Positions 11,195-18,287 of a stretch of DNA of 64,000 bases are shown here, piece after piece. Source of the stretch: an uncultured Clostridia bacterium. Its GTDB lineage: Bacteria; Bacillota; Clostridia; Christensenellales; UBA1242. Numbering within the stretch: the first letter of the stretch is position 1; every line of letters begins with the position of its first letter. The stretch lies in assembly GCA_944383685.1 (NCBI GenBank), contig CALWQM010000002.1, positions 62,001 to 126,000 of the forward strand. The letters run 5' to 3'. A program made the translations under genes and the position numbers. The notes under the pieces were generated by a model. The model saw only the letters and a list, made by a program, of their open reading frames with translations, searched no databases and was not told where the DNA came from.

Positions 11195-11567
11195 AAAACA
11201 ATCTTAATATAAAATATGTGATTACAACTCCTAAAATGGTTCCTAGAAATGCGAAAGTGAAAGATAAAATTATTGTTAACTTAGAAACTTTGCTTTCTTT
11301 TTTCACCGCCTTTGGTTTGTCATTTTCAAGCACTTCAAAGCCATAAGGGAGCACTGCAAGGCAATAGATGTCGTCATCATCATATTTTATTGAAATCATA
11401 TCCTGTCTTTCAAGATGTGTTAGGATATGGCGAATACCTTCACTATCTGTTCGATAGTGTTTGGGTAAGGCTGAGATTATATCACAACTCTCAAATATTT
11501 TATAGCTTCCGCCAACACTTTCTTTGGCAAGAATTTTTAAGACAAGTTTTGTTTTAATGTCCAACAT
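11193..11567 (-). CDS. Small predicted winged-helix protein with C-terminal membrane anchor (copy A)
   Basis: 124 residues. Residues 1-75 look like a small winged-helix fold (helices KTKLVLKILAKE, DIISAL and EGIRHILTHLERQ, then a beta wing DMISIKYDDDDIYCLAV). A basic/acidic linker is followed by one hydrophobic helix at about residues 97-121, so the protein should be tail-anchored with the wHTH in the cytoplasm. It is clearly paralogous to the 119-residue protein at 15385-15744 in architecture and in spaced residues (KLV..., S.Y.I...I.SAL.K.Y, Y.C...L). The start is uncertain: the ATG sits directly against AAAGGT, and the next codon, TTG, is at better spacing. No known family recognised; function unknown. 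Confidence 0.7.
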   Translation of the reverse strand: MLDIKTKLVLKILAKESVGGSYKIFESCDIISALPKHYRTDSEGIRHILTHLERQDMISIKYDDDDIYCLAVLPYGFEVLENDKPKAVKKESKVSKLTIILSFTFAFLGTILGVVITYFILRLF

Positions 11568-11621
11568 ACCTTTATTTTTTCATTATTGGTCATTTTTATT
11601 CTTATAAATCTTCCTAATTAA

Positions 11622-11650
11622 TTGACTTTTTGTTTTCCATAGTGTAAAAT
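11622..11650 (+). promoter_or_regulatory. Promoter of gatCAB
   Basis: TTGACT (11622-11627), 17-bp spacer, TAAAAT (11645-11650). The transcript would start near 11657, giving a leader of about 53 nt before gatC. Confidence 0.7.
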
Positions 11651-11709
11651 TTTTTATAGTTATTGTTGAGTAAAATTTTATGTTTACCAACTGTTCAGTA
11701 GGAGTATAT

Positions 11710-11994
11710 ATGATTAGTATTGAGGAAGTAAAACACATTTTAACACTATCATCCTTGGAAGCAAGTGATGAAGAACTTAAAAAACTTCAAAAAAGTTTAA
11801 GCCAAATGGAAGAATTTGTAAGTCAAATAAAAAATGCTGATGTTGATGATGAAATGAGCATTGAAAACAAGGTTAGTATGAATGCTTTAAGAGAGGACGA
11901 AGTTAAAGATTCCTATCCTGTTGAAGAAATTTTAATGAATGCACCTAAGCAAAAATTTAACTCTTTTGCTGTGCCACTTATGATGGAGGATTAA
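11710..11994 (+). CDS. gatC: Asp-tRNA(Asn)/Glu-tRNA(Gln) amidotransferase subunit C
   Basis: 94 residues beginning MISIEEVKHILTLSSL, the typical GatC N-terminus, and ending with the conserved region that wraps GatA (EDEVKDSYPVEEILMNAP). GatC stabilises the GatCAB complex that amidates misacylated Glu-tRNA(Gln) and/or Asp-tRNA(Asn) in the cytoplasm. An in-frame ATG exists 30 nt upstream, but the chosen ATG at 11710 has TAGGAG at correct spacing and matches the family length. First gene of the gatCAB operon; one base separates its stop from gatA. Confidence 0.95.
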   Translation: MISIEEVKHILTLSSLEASDEELKKLQKSLSQMEEFVSQIKNADVDDEMSIENKVSMNALREDEVKDSYPVEEILMNAPKQKFNSFAVPLMMED

Positions 11995-11995
11995 T

Positions 11996-13432
11996 ATGTA
12001 TTTAACTAAACTTGGAGTTTTGGAAACAGCAAAATTGATTCATGAAAAGAAAGTTAGTTGTGAAGAAGTTGTTAAGGCTTATTTAAAAAACATTGAAGCA
12101 AGAAAGTCTCTTAATGCTGTTATTGAAGTGTTTGAAGATGCTTTAAGCGAAGCAAAAAAAGTTGATGAAAAAATTAAGAATAATGAGCCACTCAAAGAAC
12201 TTGAAGGTGTGCCAATGATTATCAAAGACAACATCTTAATTAAAGGCAAAAAGGCTGGCTGTGCTTCAAAATTTATGCAAAACTTTGTTGCTCCTTATGA
12301 TGCAACAGTTATAAAAAAACTTCGTGATGCTGGGGTTATTTTTCTTGGCAGAGCAAATATGGATGAATTTGCAATGGGAAGTTCAACAGAAAAATCATGC
12401 TATGGAATTTGCCACAATGCACTTGATGAAAGCCGTGTTCCAGGTGGGTCATCTGGTGGTTCGGCGTCAGCGGTTGCTGCAAACCTTGCCTGTGCAACTC
12501 TTGGCAGTGACACTGGCGGTTCAATAAGACAGCCAGCATCTTACAATGGTGTTTATGGAATTAAACCAACTTATGGCAGAGTTTCTCGTTTTGGGCTTAT
12601 CGCTTTTGCAAGTTCTCTTGACCAAATTGGGCCTCTCACCAAAAATTTGGAAGATTCTGCAAAATTGCTGGAAATCATTTCTGGCAAAGATTCCAATGAT
12701 ATGACATCTTCTAAGGAAAAGGTGGAAGATTTTTCAAAGTTTGATATGAAGAAAACGTATAAATTTGGCATTTGTGACGAAGTTGAAGAAAAGATGAAAA
12801 ACATTGTCACAAAGCCTGTTTATGACAGCATAATGAAAAGGTTAGAGGAAAAAGGTTGTGAATTTGTTCATTTTTCAATCAAGGATTTCAACCTTTGTTT
12901 GCCAATTTATTATGTTTTATCCACAGCGGAAGCAACAAGCAATTTGGGTAGATTTGATGGTGTTAAATATACCGTTCGTTCGGCTAATGCCAAGGATGTT
13001 AATGAAATTTATTTGAAATCAAGAAGTGAAGGTTTTGGTGAAGAAGTTAAAAGAAGGATTCTTCTTGGCTCCTATGTTTTAAGTTCAGGCTATTTTGATG
13101 CATATTATAACAAGGCAAAAAAATTGCAACAGCGCTTGACTAAGCAGTTGACAGAAGTTTTCAATTCTTGTGATGCAGTTTTGTTGCCAACAACTCCAAA
13201 TGTTGCTTTCAAAATTGGAAGCAAAGGGGATAACCCAGTTGATATGTATCTTGAAGATATTTTCACAACAATTGCAAACATCACAGGTGTGCCTGCAATT
13301 TCTATTCCATGCGGAAAAGGTGAAAATGATTTGCCTCTTGGACTTCAAGTTTTAACAAATAAATTTGAAGAAAAGAAACTTTACAGTGTTGCATCTTACA
13401 TCGACGCACTTTTGAAAGGAGAAAACGCATGA
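11996..13432 (+). CDS. gatA: Glutamyl-tRNA(Gln) amidotransferase subunit A
   Basis: 478 residues, normal length for GatA, an amidase-signature enzyme that hydrolyses glutamine and passes ammonia to GatB. The Ser-cisSer-Lys triad is visible: Lys77 in VPMIIKDN, cis-Ser152 in GGSSGGSAS and Ser176 in GSDTGGSIRQP. A GGAGG ribosome site lies inside the gatC 3' end. The 3' end overlaps gatB by 4 nt (ATGA), indicating translational coupling. Confidence 0.97.
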   Translation: MYLTKLGVLETAKLIHEKKVSCEEVVKAYLKNIEARKSLNAVIEVFEDALSEAKKVDEKIKNNEPLKELEGVPMIIKDNILIKGKKAGCASKFMQNFVAPYDATVIKKLRDAGVIFLGRANMDEFAMGSSTEKSCYGICHNALDESRVPGGSSGGSASAVAANLACATLGSDTGGSIRQPASYNGVYGIKPTYGRVSRFGLIAFASSLDQIGPLTKNLEDSAKLLEIISGKDSNDMTSSKEKVEDFSKFDMKKTYKFGICDEVEEKMKNIVTKPVYDSIMKRLEEKGCEFVHFSIKDFNLCLPIYYVLSTAEATSNLGRFDGVKYTVRSANAKDVNEIYLKSRSEGFGEEVKRRILLGSYVLSSGYFDAYYNKAKKLQQRLTKQLTEVFNSCDAVLLPTTPNVAFKIGSKGDNPVDMYLEDIFTTIANITGVPAISIPCGKGENDLPLGLQVLTNKFEEKKLYSVASYIDALLKGENA

Positions 13433-14844
13433 AAGATTATGAAGTAACAATAGGACTTGAAGTCCATGCGGAATTAAAAACAAACACAAAATGTTTCTGT
13501 TCTTGCAAAAATGAATTTGGCGGAGAACCAAATACGCACTGTTGCCCAGTTTGTGTTGGTATGCCAGGGGCTTTGCCAGTGATTAACAAAAAAGCTGTTG
13601 AACTTACCATCAAAGCAGGACTTTGCATGGGGTGTGATATTAATGATATTGCAGTTTTTGAAAGAAAAAATTATTTTTACCCAGACCTTTCAAAAGCCTA
13701 TCAAATAAGCCAGCTTGTTCGTCCAATTTGCTTGCATGGGGGCGTTAAGTTGGATAGTGGCAAGTTTATCAGGCTTAACAGGATCCACCTTGAAGAAGAT
13801 GCTGGAAAGCTTGTTCACAAAAGTGAAACAGTTGGAACCTTAATTGATTACAATCGTGGTGGTGTGCCACTTATTGAAATGGTTAGTGAGCCAGATATGT
13901 CATCACCAGAAGAAGCTCTTGAATTTTTGGGGAAACTTCGTGAAAACCTTATCTATGCTGATATTGCTGAATGCAAAATGCAAGAAGGCGGAATGCGTTG
14001 CGATGTTAATGTTTCAATAAGAGAGAAGGGGCAAAAAGAATACGGCACAAAAGTCGAAATGAAAAACATAAATTCTTTTAAGGCCGTTGAAAGAGCCATT
14101 AAATTTGAAGTTGAAAGACAAAAAGATATTTTGGAAAATGGTGGAACTGTTCGCCAAGAAACAAGACGTTGGGATGATGTTTTGGGTGAAAGTTCTTCAA
14201 TGAGAAGCAAGGAAGATAGCAAAGATTACAGATATTTTCCAGACCCAGATATTTTGGCAATTGAAATTCCAAGAGAAAATGTGGAAAAAATTAGAAAAGA
14301 ACTTCCACTTCTTCCAGTAGAAAGAAAGGAAAAATATATGGGAGAGTTTGGGCTTTCTTTGTATGATACCAATCTCCTTTTAAGTGAAAAAGTTTATTCA
14401 AATTTCTTTGACGAGTGTGTGAAACTTTATAATAAACCAAAGAGTATTGTTAACTGGATTCAATCACAAGTTTTGTCACTCATAAAAGATGAGGAAGAAA
14501 AAGAAATTAAAATAAGCGCTTCAAACTTAACAAAAATTATTGAAATGCTTGAAAAGAAAGAAATCAGCCAACAAGATTCAAGAACTCTCTTTGCAAAATG
14601 CTGGGAGGAAGATATTGACGCAAAAGAATTTGCAAAATCTTCTGGCATGCTTTCCACATTAAGCGAAAATGAACTTGAAAAGATTATGGATGAAGTGATA
14701 AGCGAAAATCCAAAAGCTTGTGAAGATTTCAAAACAACTCCGGACAAAGTTATGCCATTCTTTATCGGTCAGGTTATGAAAAAGACCAAGGGAAAAGCAA
14801 ACAGCGAAGTTGTAAGAAAATATTTCACCGAAAAGTTGAAATAA
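13429..14844 (+). CDS. gatB: Asp/Glu-tRNA amidotransferase subunit B
   Basis: 471 residues. The N-terminus VTIGLEVHAELKTNTKCFC and the cysteine set CFCSC...HCCPVCVGMPGALP are the GatB catalytic and zinc-binding region that phosphorylates the misacylated tRNA end; the C-terminal about 150 residues form the helical/YqeY-like tRNA-binding tail. It closes the gatCAB operon, starting inside the last codons of gatA and followed by a strong terminator. Confidence 0.97.
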   Translation: MKDYEVTIGLEVHAELKTNTKCFCSCKNEFGGEPNTHCCPVCVGMPGALPVINKKAVELTIKAGLCMGCDINDIAVFERKNYFYPDLSKAYQISQLVRPICLHGGVKLDSGKFIRLNRIHLEEDAGKLVHKSETVGTLIDYNRGGVPLIEMVSEPDMSSPEEALEFLGKLRENLIYADIAECKMQEGGMRCDVNVSIREKGQKEYGTKVEMKNINSFKAVERAIKFEVERQKDILENGGTVRQETRRWDDVLGESSSMRSKEDSKDYRYFPDPDILAIEIPRENVEKIRKELPLLPVERKEKYMGEFGLSLYDTNLLLSEKVYSNFFDECVKLYNKPKSIVNWIQSQVLSLIKDEEEKEIKISASNLTKIIEMLEKKEISQQDSRTLFAKCWEEDIDAKEFAKSSGMLSTLSENELEKIMDEVISENPKACEDFKTTPDKVMPFFIGQVMKKTKGKANSEVVRKYFTEKLK

Positions 14845-14869
14845 TATAATTTTTATGGTTTTAATAAGC

Positions 14870-14904
14870 AAAAAAAAGAACTTTATCAAATAAAGTTCTT
14901 TTTT
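14870..14904. terminator. Bidirectional terminator after gatB
   Basis: Perfect 10-bp stem AAGAACTTTA/TAAAGTTCTT (14876-14885 with 14891-14900), 5-nt loop, T run after it and A run before it, so it works on both strands (gatB and the minus-strand remnant). Confidence 0.8.
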
Positions 14905-14916
14905 AGTCTTTATTAA

Positions 14917-15248
14917 TTAAATTTGTTTTTGGTATGTCATTTCACCATCTTCAATTTTTGTTATTGAGTTGTCAGTTTTATGGAATTGATATGGAATTAT
15001 TGTTAATGAAGTTTCTGTTTGGATATAATGTGAGATGTAAATATCTCCACTTTCATCATTGACAGGAACAATAATTTTATCTCCAATGATAGTATAATTC
15101 AACATAGGGGTGTCATTCTTGAAAAAGTATAATAATAAGAAGATCCCAAGTGAAGATAAATGGTGTTTTCATTTAATATCTCAATATCATTAATTATTCC
15201 AATTTCAGGTAAATATGTTAAGGATTTCAATTTTACAATGGATGATAA
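14917..15248 (-). pseudogene. Frameshifted remnant of a small beta-rich protein gene
   Basis: Minus strand. The downstream piece (15105-14917) reads MLNYTIIGDKIIVPVN and on to a stop, but its ATG has no ribosome site. Just upstream, in another frame, the sequence reads LTYLPEIGIINDIEILNENT and then YYYTFSRMTP before a stop at 15101-15099. Adding one C to the CCCC run at about 15110-15107 joins both pieces into one reading frame (RMTPPMLNYTIIGDK). The joined sequence looks like a lipocalin-type beta-barrel fragment, but that is a guess from its strand pattern. Upstream of 15248 another stop ends the frame, so the 5' end is also lost. A sequencing error cannot be excluded for the single-base shift. 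Confidence 0.45.
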
Positions 15249-15384
15249 TTATGTTTCTAAAATCAATATAAAATTTATTTTAATTAAATTATATATGTTA
15301 TTAAAATAGATAGTTTAAAATTTATATCCTTTTGAAAATGGTTGTTTTTCGTATAAAAATAAGGGAAAGTTATACAATAATTGC

Positions 15385-15744
15385 ATGACAAGGAAGGATA
15401 AGCTTGTAATGTCCCTTCTTTGCGAAAAGGGGCAAAAGAAAAAATCATATCTTATTTCGCCACAAGAAATTACTTCTGCGTTATCGAAGAAGTATGTTTT
15501 ATCTGTTGCTGAAATTGATGAAATTATGGTTAATCTTTCCAACGAAAACTACATTGATTTTGTGGTGAGTGATGGAAAAAAGGGGTATTATTATTGTGTA
15601 ACCTTGAAAAAGTGTGGGCAAAGCTACATACAAGACACAAAAAATCAAAGAAAAACACTTGGCATTTTGGTTTTGCGTTCCATCTTTTTGGCAACAGTGA
15701 GTTTTGTGTTTGGTATAATTTTAAAGGCGATTTTTAAAAGTTAA
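15385..15744 (+). CDS. Small predicted winged-helix protein with C-terminal membrane anchor (copy B)
   Basis: 119 residues, paralogous to the minus-strand gene at 11193-11567. Residues 1-80 hold a predicted winged-helix (ISPQEITSALSKKY, VAEIDEIMVNLSNE, wing YIDFVVSDGKKGYYYCV); residues about 92-115 form a single hydrophobic helix, so the N-terminus should face the cytoplasm. There is no usable ribosome site: AAGGGAAAG is 15 nt away, while a TACAAT -10-like box (15373-15378) ends 6 nt before the ATG, so the mRNA may be leaderless, although the -35 is poor. It precedes uvrB by about 50 bp. Family not recognised. Confidence 0.7.
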   Translation: MTRKDKLVMSLLCEKGQKKKSYLISPQEITSALSKKYVLSVAEIDEIMVNLSNENYIDFVVSDGKKGYYYCVTLKKCGQSYIQDTKNQRKTLGILVLRSIFLATVSFVFGIILKAIFKS

Positions 15745-15782
15745 AATTTTAGGTGTTTTGTATTGTTCAATTTCTTGATGTG

Positions 15783-15791
15783 TGGTATAAT
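15783..15791 (+). promoter_or_regulatory. Extended -10 promoter of uvrB
   Basis: TGGTATAAT: extended -10 (TGn) plus a perfect TATAAT at 15786-15791. The -35 (TTGTTC, 15763-15768) is weak. The expected +1 falls on the uvrB ATG at 15798. Confidence 0.65.
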
Positions 15792-15797
15792 GAAATT

Positions 15798-17789
15798 ATG
15801 AAAAATAATGATTTTAGAGATGATTATAAATTTGAACTTGTGAGCAAATATAAACCAGCGGGCGACCAACCTGAGGCAATTGAAAAACTTGTGGAAGGCA
15901 TTGAAGATGGTTTGAAAGACCAGGTGCTTTTGGGGGTTACTGGTTCAGGAAAAACTTTTACCATGGCAAATATCATTGCCAAAACCAATAAACCAACCCT
16001 TGTTATTGCCCACAACAAAACCTTGGCAGCACAACTGTGCAATGAGTTTCGTGAGTTTTTTCCAAATAATCGTGTGGAATATTTTGTTTCATATTATGAT
16101 TACTATCAGCCAGAAGCCTACATTGTTTCAAGTGACACTTATATTGAAAAAGATATGAGTGTGAATGAAGATATTGATAAACTCCGTTCTTCCGCAACCT
16201 TTTCCCTTTTAGAAAGGAGAGATGTCATTGTTGTTGCGTCAGTTTCTTGTATTTATGGTTTAGGTATTCCTGACGAATATATGAAACTTCACATTTCACT
16301 TAGACCTGGTGAGGAGTTTGATAGAGATGAATTAATTAATCAACTTATCAACATTCAATACTCCCGAAATGACATAGATTTTAAAAGAACAACTTTTCGT
16401 GTTAAAGGGGACACTATTGATATTTTCCCTGCAAACCAATCAGAGTCTGCAATTAAAGTTAGGTTTTTTGGTGATGAAATTGAAAAAATTTATGAATTTG
16501 ACCCAGTCACTGGAAATCTTTTGAGAGAACTTAATTATATTGCAATTTTCCCTGCAAATCACTATGTTGTTGGTGGCGACAGAATGAAAAATGCATTAAG
16601 TCAAATTGAAGAAGACAGGCTTAAAGCGATTGAAGATTTTAAAAATCAAGGAAAACCACTTGAAGCAGAAAGAATTGGTCAGCGTGTGGCCTATGACCTT
16701 GAAATGATGCGTGAAGTTGGCTATTGCAGTGGCATTGAGAATTATTCAAGATATTTTGATGGCAGAAAACCTGGGGAAGCCCCTTACACCCTTATTGATT
16801 ATTTTCCAGACGACTTTTTAACCATTATTGATGAAAGCCATATGACCATCCCACAAATAAGGGCGATGTATAATGGGGACCAAGCAAGAAAAAAATCTTT
16901 GGTTGAATATGGTTTTAGGTTGGAAGCGGCAAAAGACAATAGGCCCTTAAAATTTGACGAATTTGAGAAAAAACTTAAACAGACAATTTTTGTTTCTGCA
17001 ACTCCTGGAAAATACGAACTTGAAAAAGCAGGACAAGTGGTGGAACAAGTTATTCGTCCAACCGGGCTTCTTGACCCAACCATTGAAATCAAACCAATCA
17101 AAAATCAAATTGAAGTTTTGATGCAAGAGTGTGAAAAAACGATTGCTCGTGGGGCGAGAGTGCTTGTGACAACACTAACAAAGAAGATGGCTGAAAGTTT
17201 GACAACTTATTTAAGTGACCATTCGTTTAAAGTTAAATATCTTCACAGCGAAATTGACACAATGGAAAGGGTGGAAATTATCAACGGACTAAGAATGGGC
17301 GAGTTTGATATTTTGGTTGGTATTAACCTTTTAAGAGAAGGACTTGATATGCCAGAAGTTGAACTTTGTTGCATTTTGGACGCTGATAAGGAAGGTTTCC
17401 TTAGAAGTGAAGGTGCTTTAATTCAAACTATTGGTAGAGTTGCAAGAAATGCAAATGGCAGAGTCATCATGTTTGCAGACACAATAACAGACAGCATGAG
17501 AAGGGCAATGGATGAGACTGCAAGGCGTAGAAATTTGCAAATGACCTTTAACAAAGAACATGGAATTGTTCCAAAAACAATCATAAAAGAAATTAAAAAC
17601 ACACTTGAAATTGGCAAAAAGGTCAATGAAAATGAAATTAAAAGGCGAGATATTCCAACTGAGATTGACCGTTTGACCTCTATGATGAAAATTGCTTCAA
17701 GTCAACTTGATTTTGAAAGAGCTATTGAACTTAGAAATAAAATTGCTGTGCTGAAAAAACGACTAAACAAAAAAGAAAGCATTGAATAA
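15798..17789 (+). CDS. uvrB: UvrABC system protein B
   Basis: 663 residues from the ATG at 15798. UvrB is the helicase-like damage verification subunit of nucleotide excision repair. Seen: Walker [10 protein letters not shown], the beta-hairpin motif [10 protein letters not shown], the DESH helicase box ([10 protein letters not shown]), helicase motifs V/VI ([23 protein letters not shown]) and the C-terminal UVR motif ([16 protein letters not shown]) that binds UvrC and UvrA. A longer in-frame start at 15753 exists but would lie upstream of the -10 box; the 15798 start matches the family and sits at the predicted transcription start with no ribosome site, suggesting a leaderless mRNA. The next gene starts 12 nt after the stop. 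Confidence 0.97.
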   Translation: MKNNDFRDDYKFELVSKYKPAGDQPEAIEKLVEGIEDGLKDQVLLGVTGSGKTFTMANIIAKTNKPTLVIAHNKTLAAQLCNEFREFFPNNRVEYFVSYYDYYQPEAYIVSSDTYIEKDMSVNEDIDKLRSSATFSLLERRDVIVVASVSCIYGLGIPDEYMKLHISLRPGEEFDRDELINQLINIQYSRNDIDFKRTTFRVKGDTIDIFPANQSESAIKVRFFGDEIEKIYEFDPVTGNLLRELNYIAIFPANHYVVGGDRMKNALSQIEEDRLKAIEDFKNQGKPLEAERIGQRVAYDLEMMREVGYCSGIENYSRYFDGRKPGEAPYTLIDYFPDDFLTIIDESHMTIPQIRAMYNGDQARKKSLVEYGFRLEAAKDNRPLKFDEFEKKLKQTIFVSATPGKYELEKAGQVVEQVIRPTGLLDPTIEIKPIKNQIEVLMQECEKTIARGARVLVTTLTKKMAESLTTYLSDHSFKVKYLHSEIDTMERVEIINGLRMGEFDILVGINLLREGLDMPEVELCCILDADKEGFLRSEGALIQTIGRVARNANGRVIMFADTITDSMRRAMDETARRRNLQMTFNKEHGIVPKTIIKEIKNTLEIGKKVNENEIKRRDIPTEIDRLTSMMKIASSQLDFERAIELRNKIAVLKKRLNKKESIE

Positions 17790-17801
17790 GGAGAACTTAC
17801 C

Positions 17802-18212
17802 ATGGACGAAACGACAATCATTCCAGATGAAATAAAAATTGATTTAAAAAGTGGAAAATTTGTTTTAAACAAAAAATCTTGTAACAAACTTTTTATTAAA
17901 CTTACACCAATGCGACTTACAGGCGGTTCTTTTAACGTTTTTTATATTTCTCGCAAAGAAGACGCAGACTTTGATGGGGTGTATATTGATAGAGAACAAT
18001 TTAATTTTCTTTTTGGTGCAGAGATAACAAGCAAAGATTACAATTTGATATATAAATATCTAAGTGAAGCAGGCGGAAAATTGAAGTTTGAAATGAAAAA
18101 TAGAAAGCACAACATCAAAGTGATTAATAGTGATTTAAAAAATAATGATTTTTCATCTTTTAATGAAGTCTTAGCACTCATAAGGCAAAAAACTGAAAGA
18201 GTTAAACAATAA
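17802..18212 (+). CDS. Unknown protein between uvrB and uvrA
   Basis: 136 residues, no signal peptide or membrane segment, charged and apparently soluble. I recognise no family. Segments include DLKSGKFVLNKKSCNKLFIK and a helical middle (SKDYNLIYKYLSEAGGKLKF), ending in a basic helix. The ATG has a strong AAGGAGA site, and the gene starts 12 nt after uvrB, so it is co-transcribed with it and ends at a strong terminator just before uvrA. Association with excision repair is suggested only by position. Confidence 0.8.
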   Translation: MDETTIIPDEIKIDLKSGKFVLNKKSCNKLFIKLTPMRLTGGSFNVFYISRKEDADFDGVYIDREQFNFLFGAEITSKDYNLIYKYLSEAGGKLKFEMKNRKHNIKVINSDLKNNDFSSFNEVLALIRQKTERVKQ

Positions 18213-18217
18213 AATTT

Positions 18218-18268
18218 AAGTAAACAAGTTTAAGATTATTGATTATGACTTGTTTACTTTTTCTTTTT
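18218..18268 (+). terminator. Terminator overlapping uvrA promoter
   Basis: Perfect 12-bp stem AAGTAAACAAGT/ACTTGTTTACTT (18218-18229 with 18248-18259), 18-nt loop, T-rich tail. The 3' arm contains the uvrA -35 element, so termination of the uvrB transcript and initiation of uvrA use the same bases. Confidence 0.75.
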
Positions 18269-18278
18269 GTGGTATAAT
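18250..18278 (+). promoter_or_regulatory. Promoter of uvrA
   Basis: TTGTTT (18250-18255), 17-bp spacer, extended TGG before TATAAT (18273-18278). The ATG of uvrA is 9 nt downstream, and no ribosome site is present. No GAACnnnnGTTC-type SOS operator was seen here. Confidence 0.75.
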
Positions 18279-18287
18279 TAATATGCT

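Noticed and set aside
15753..15797. 15-codon N-terminal extension of UvrB
   Set aside because: It would start upstream of the TGGTATAAT promoter and is absent from the family.
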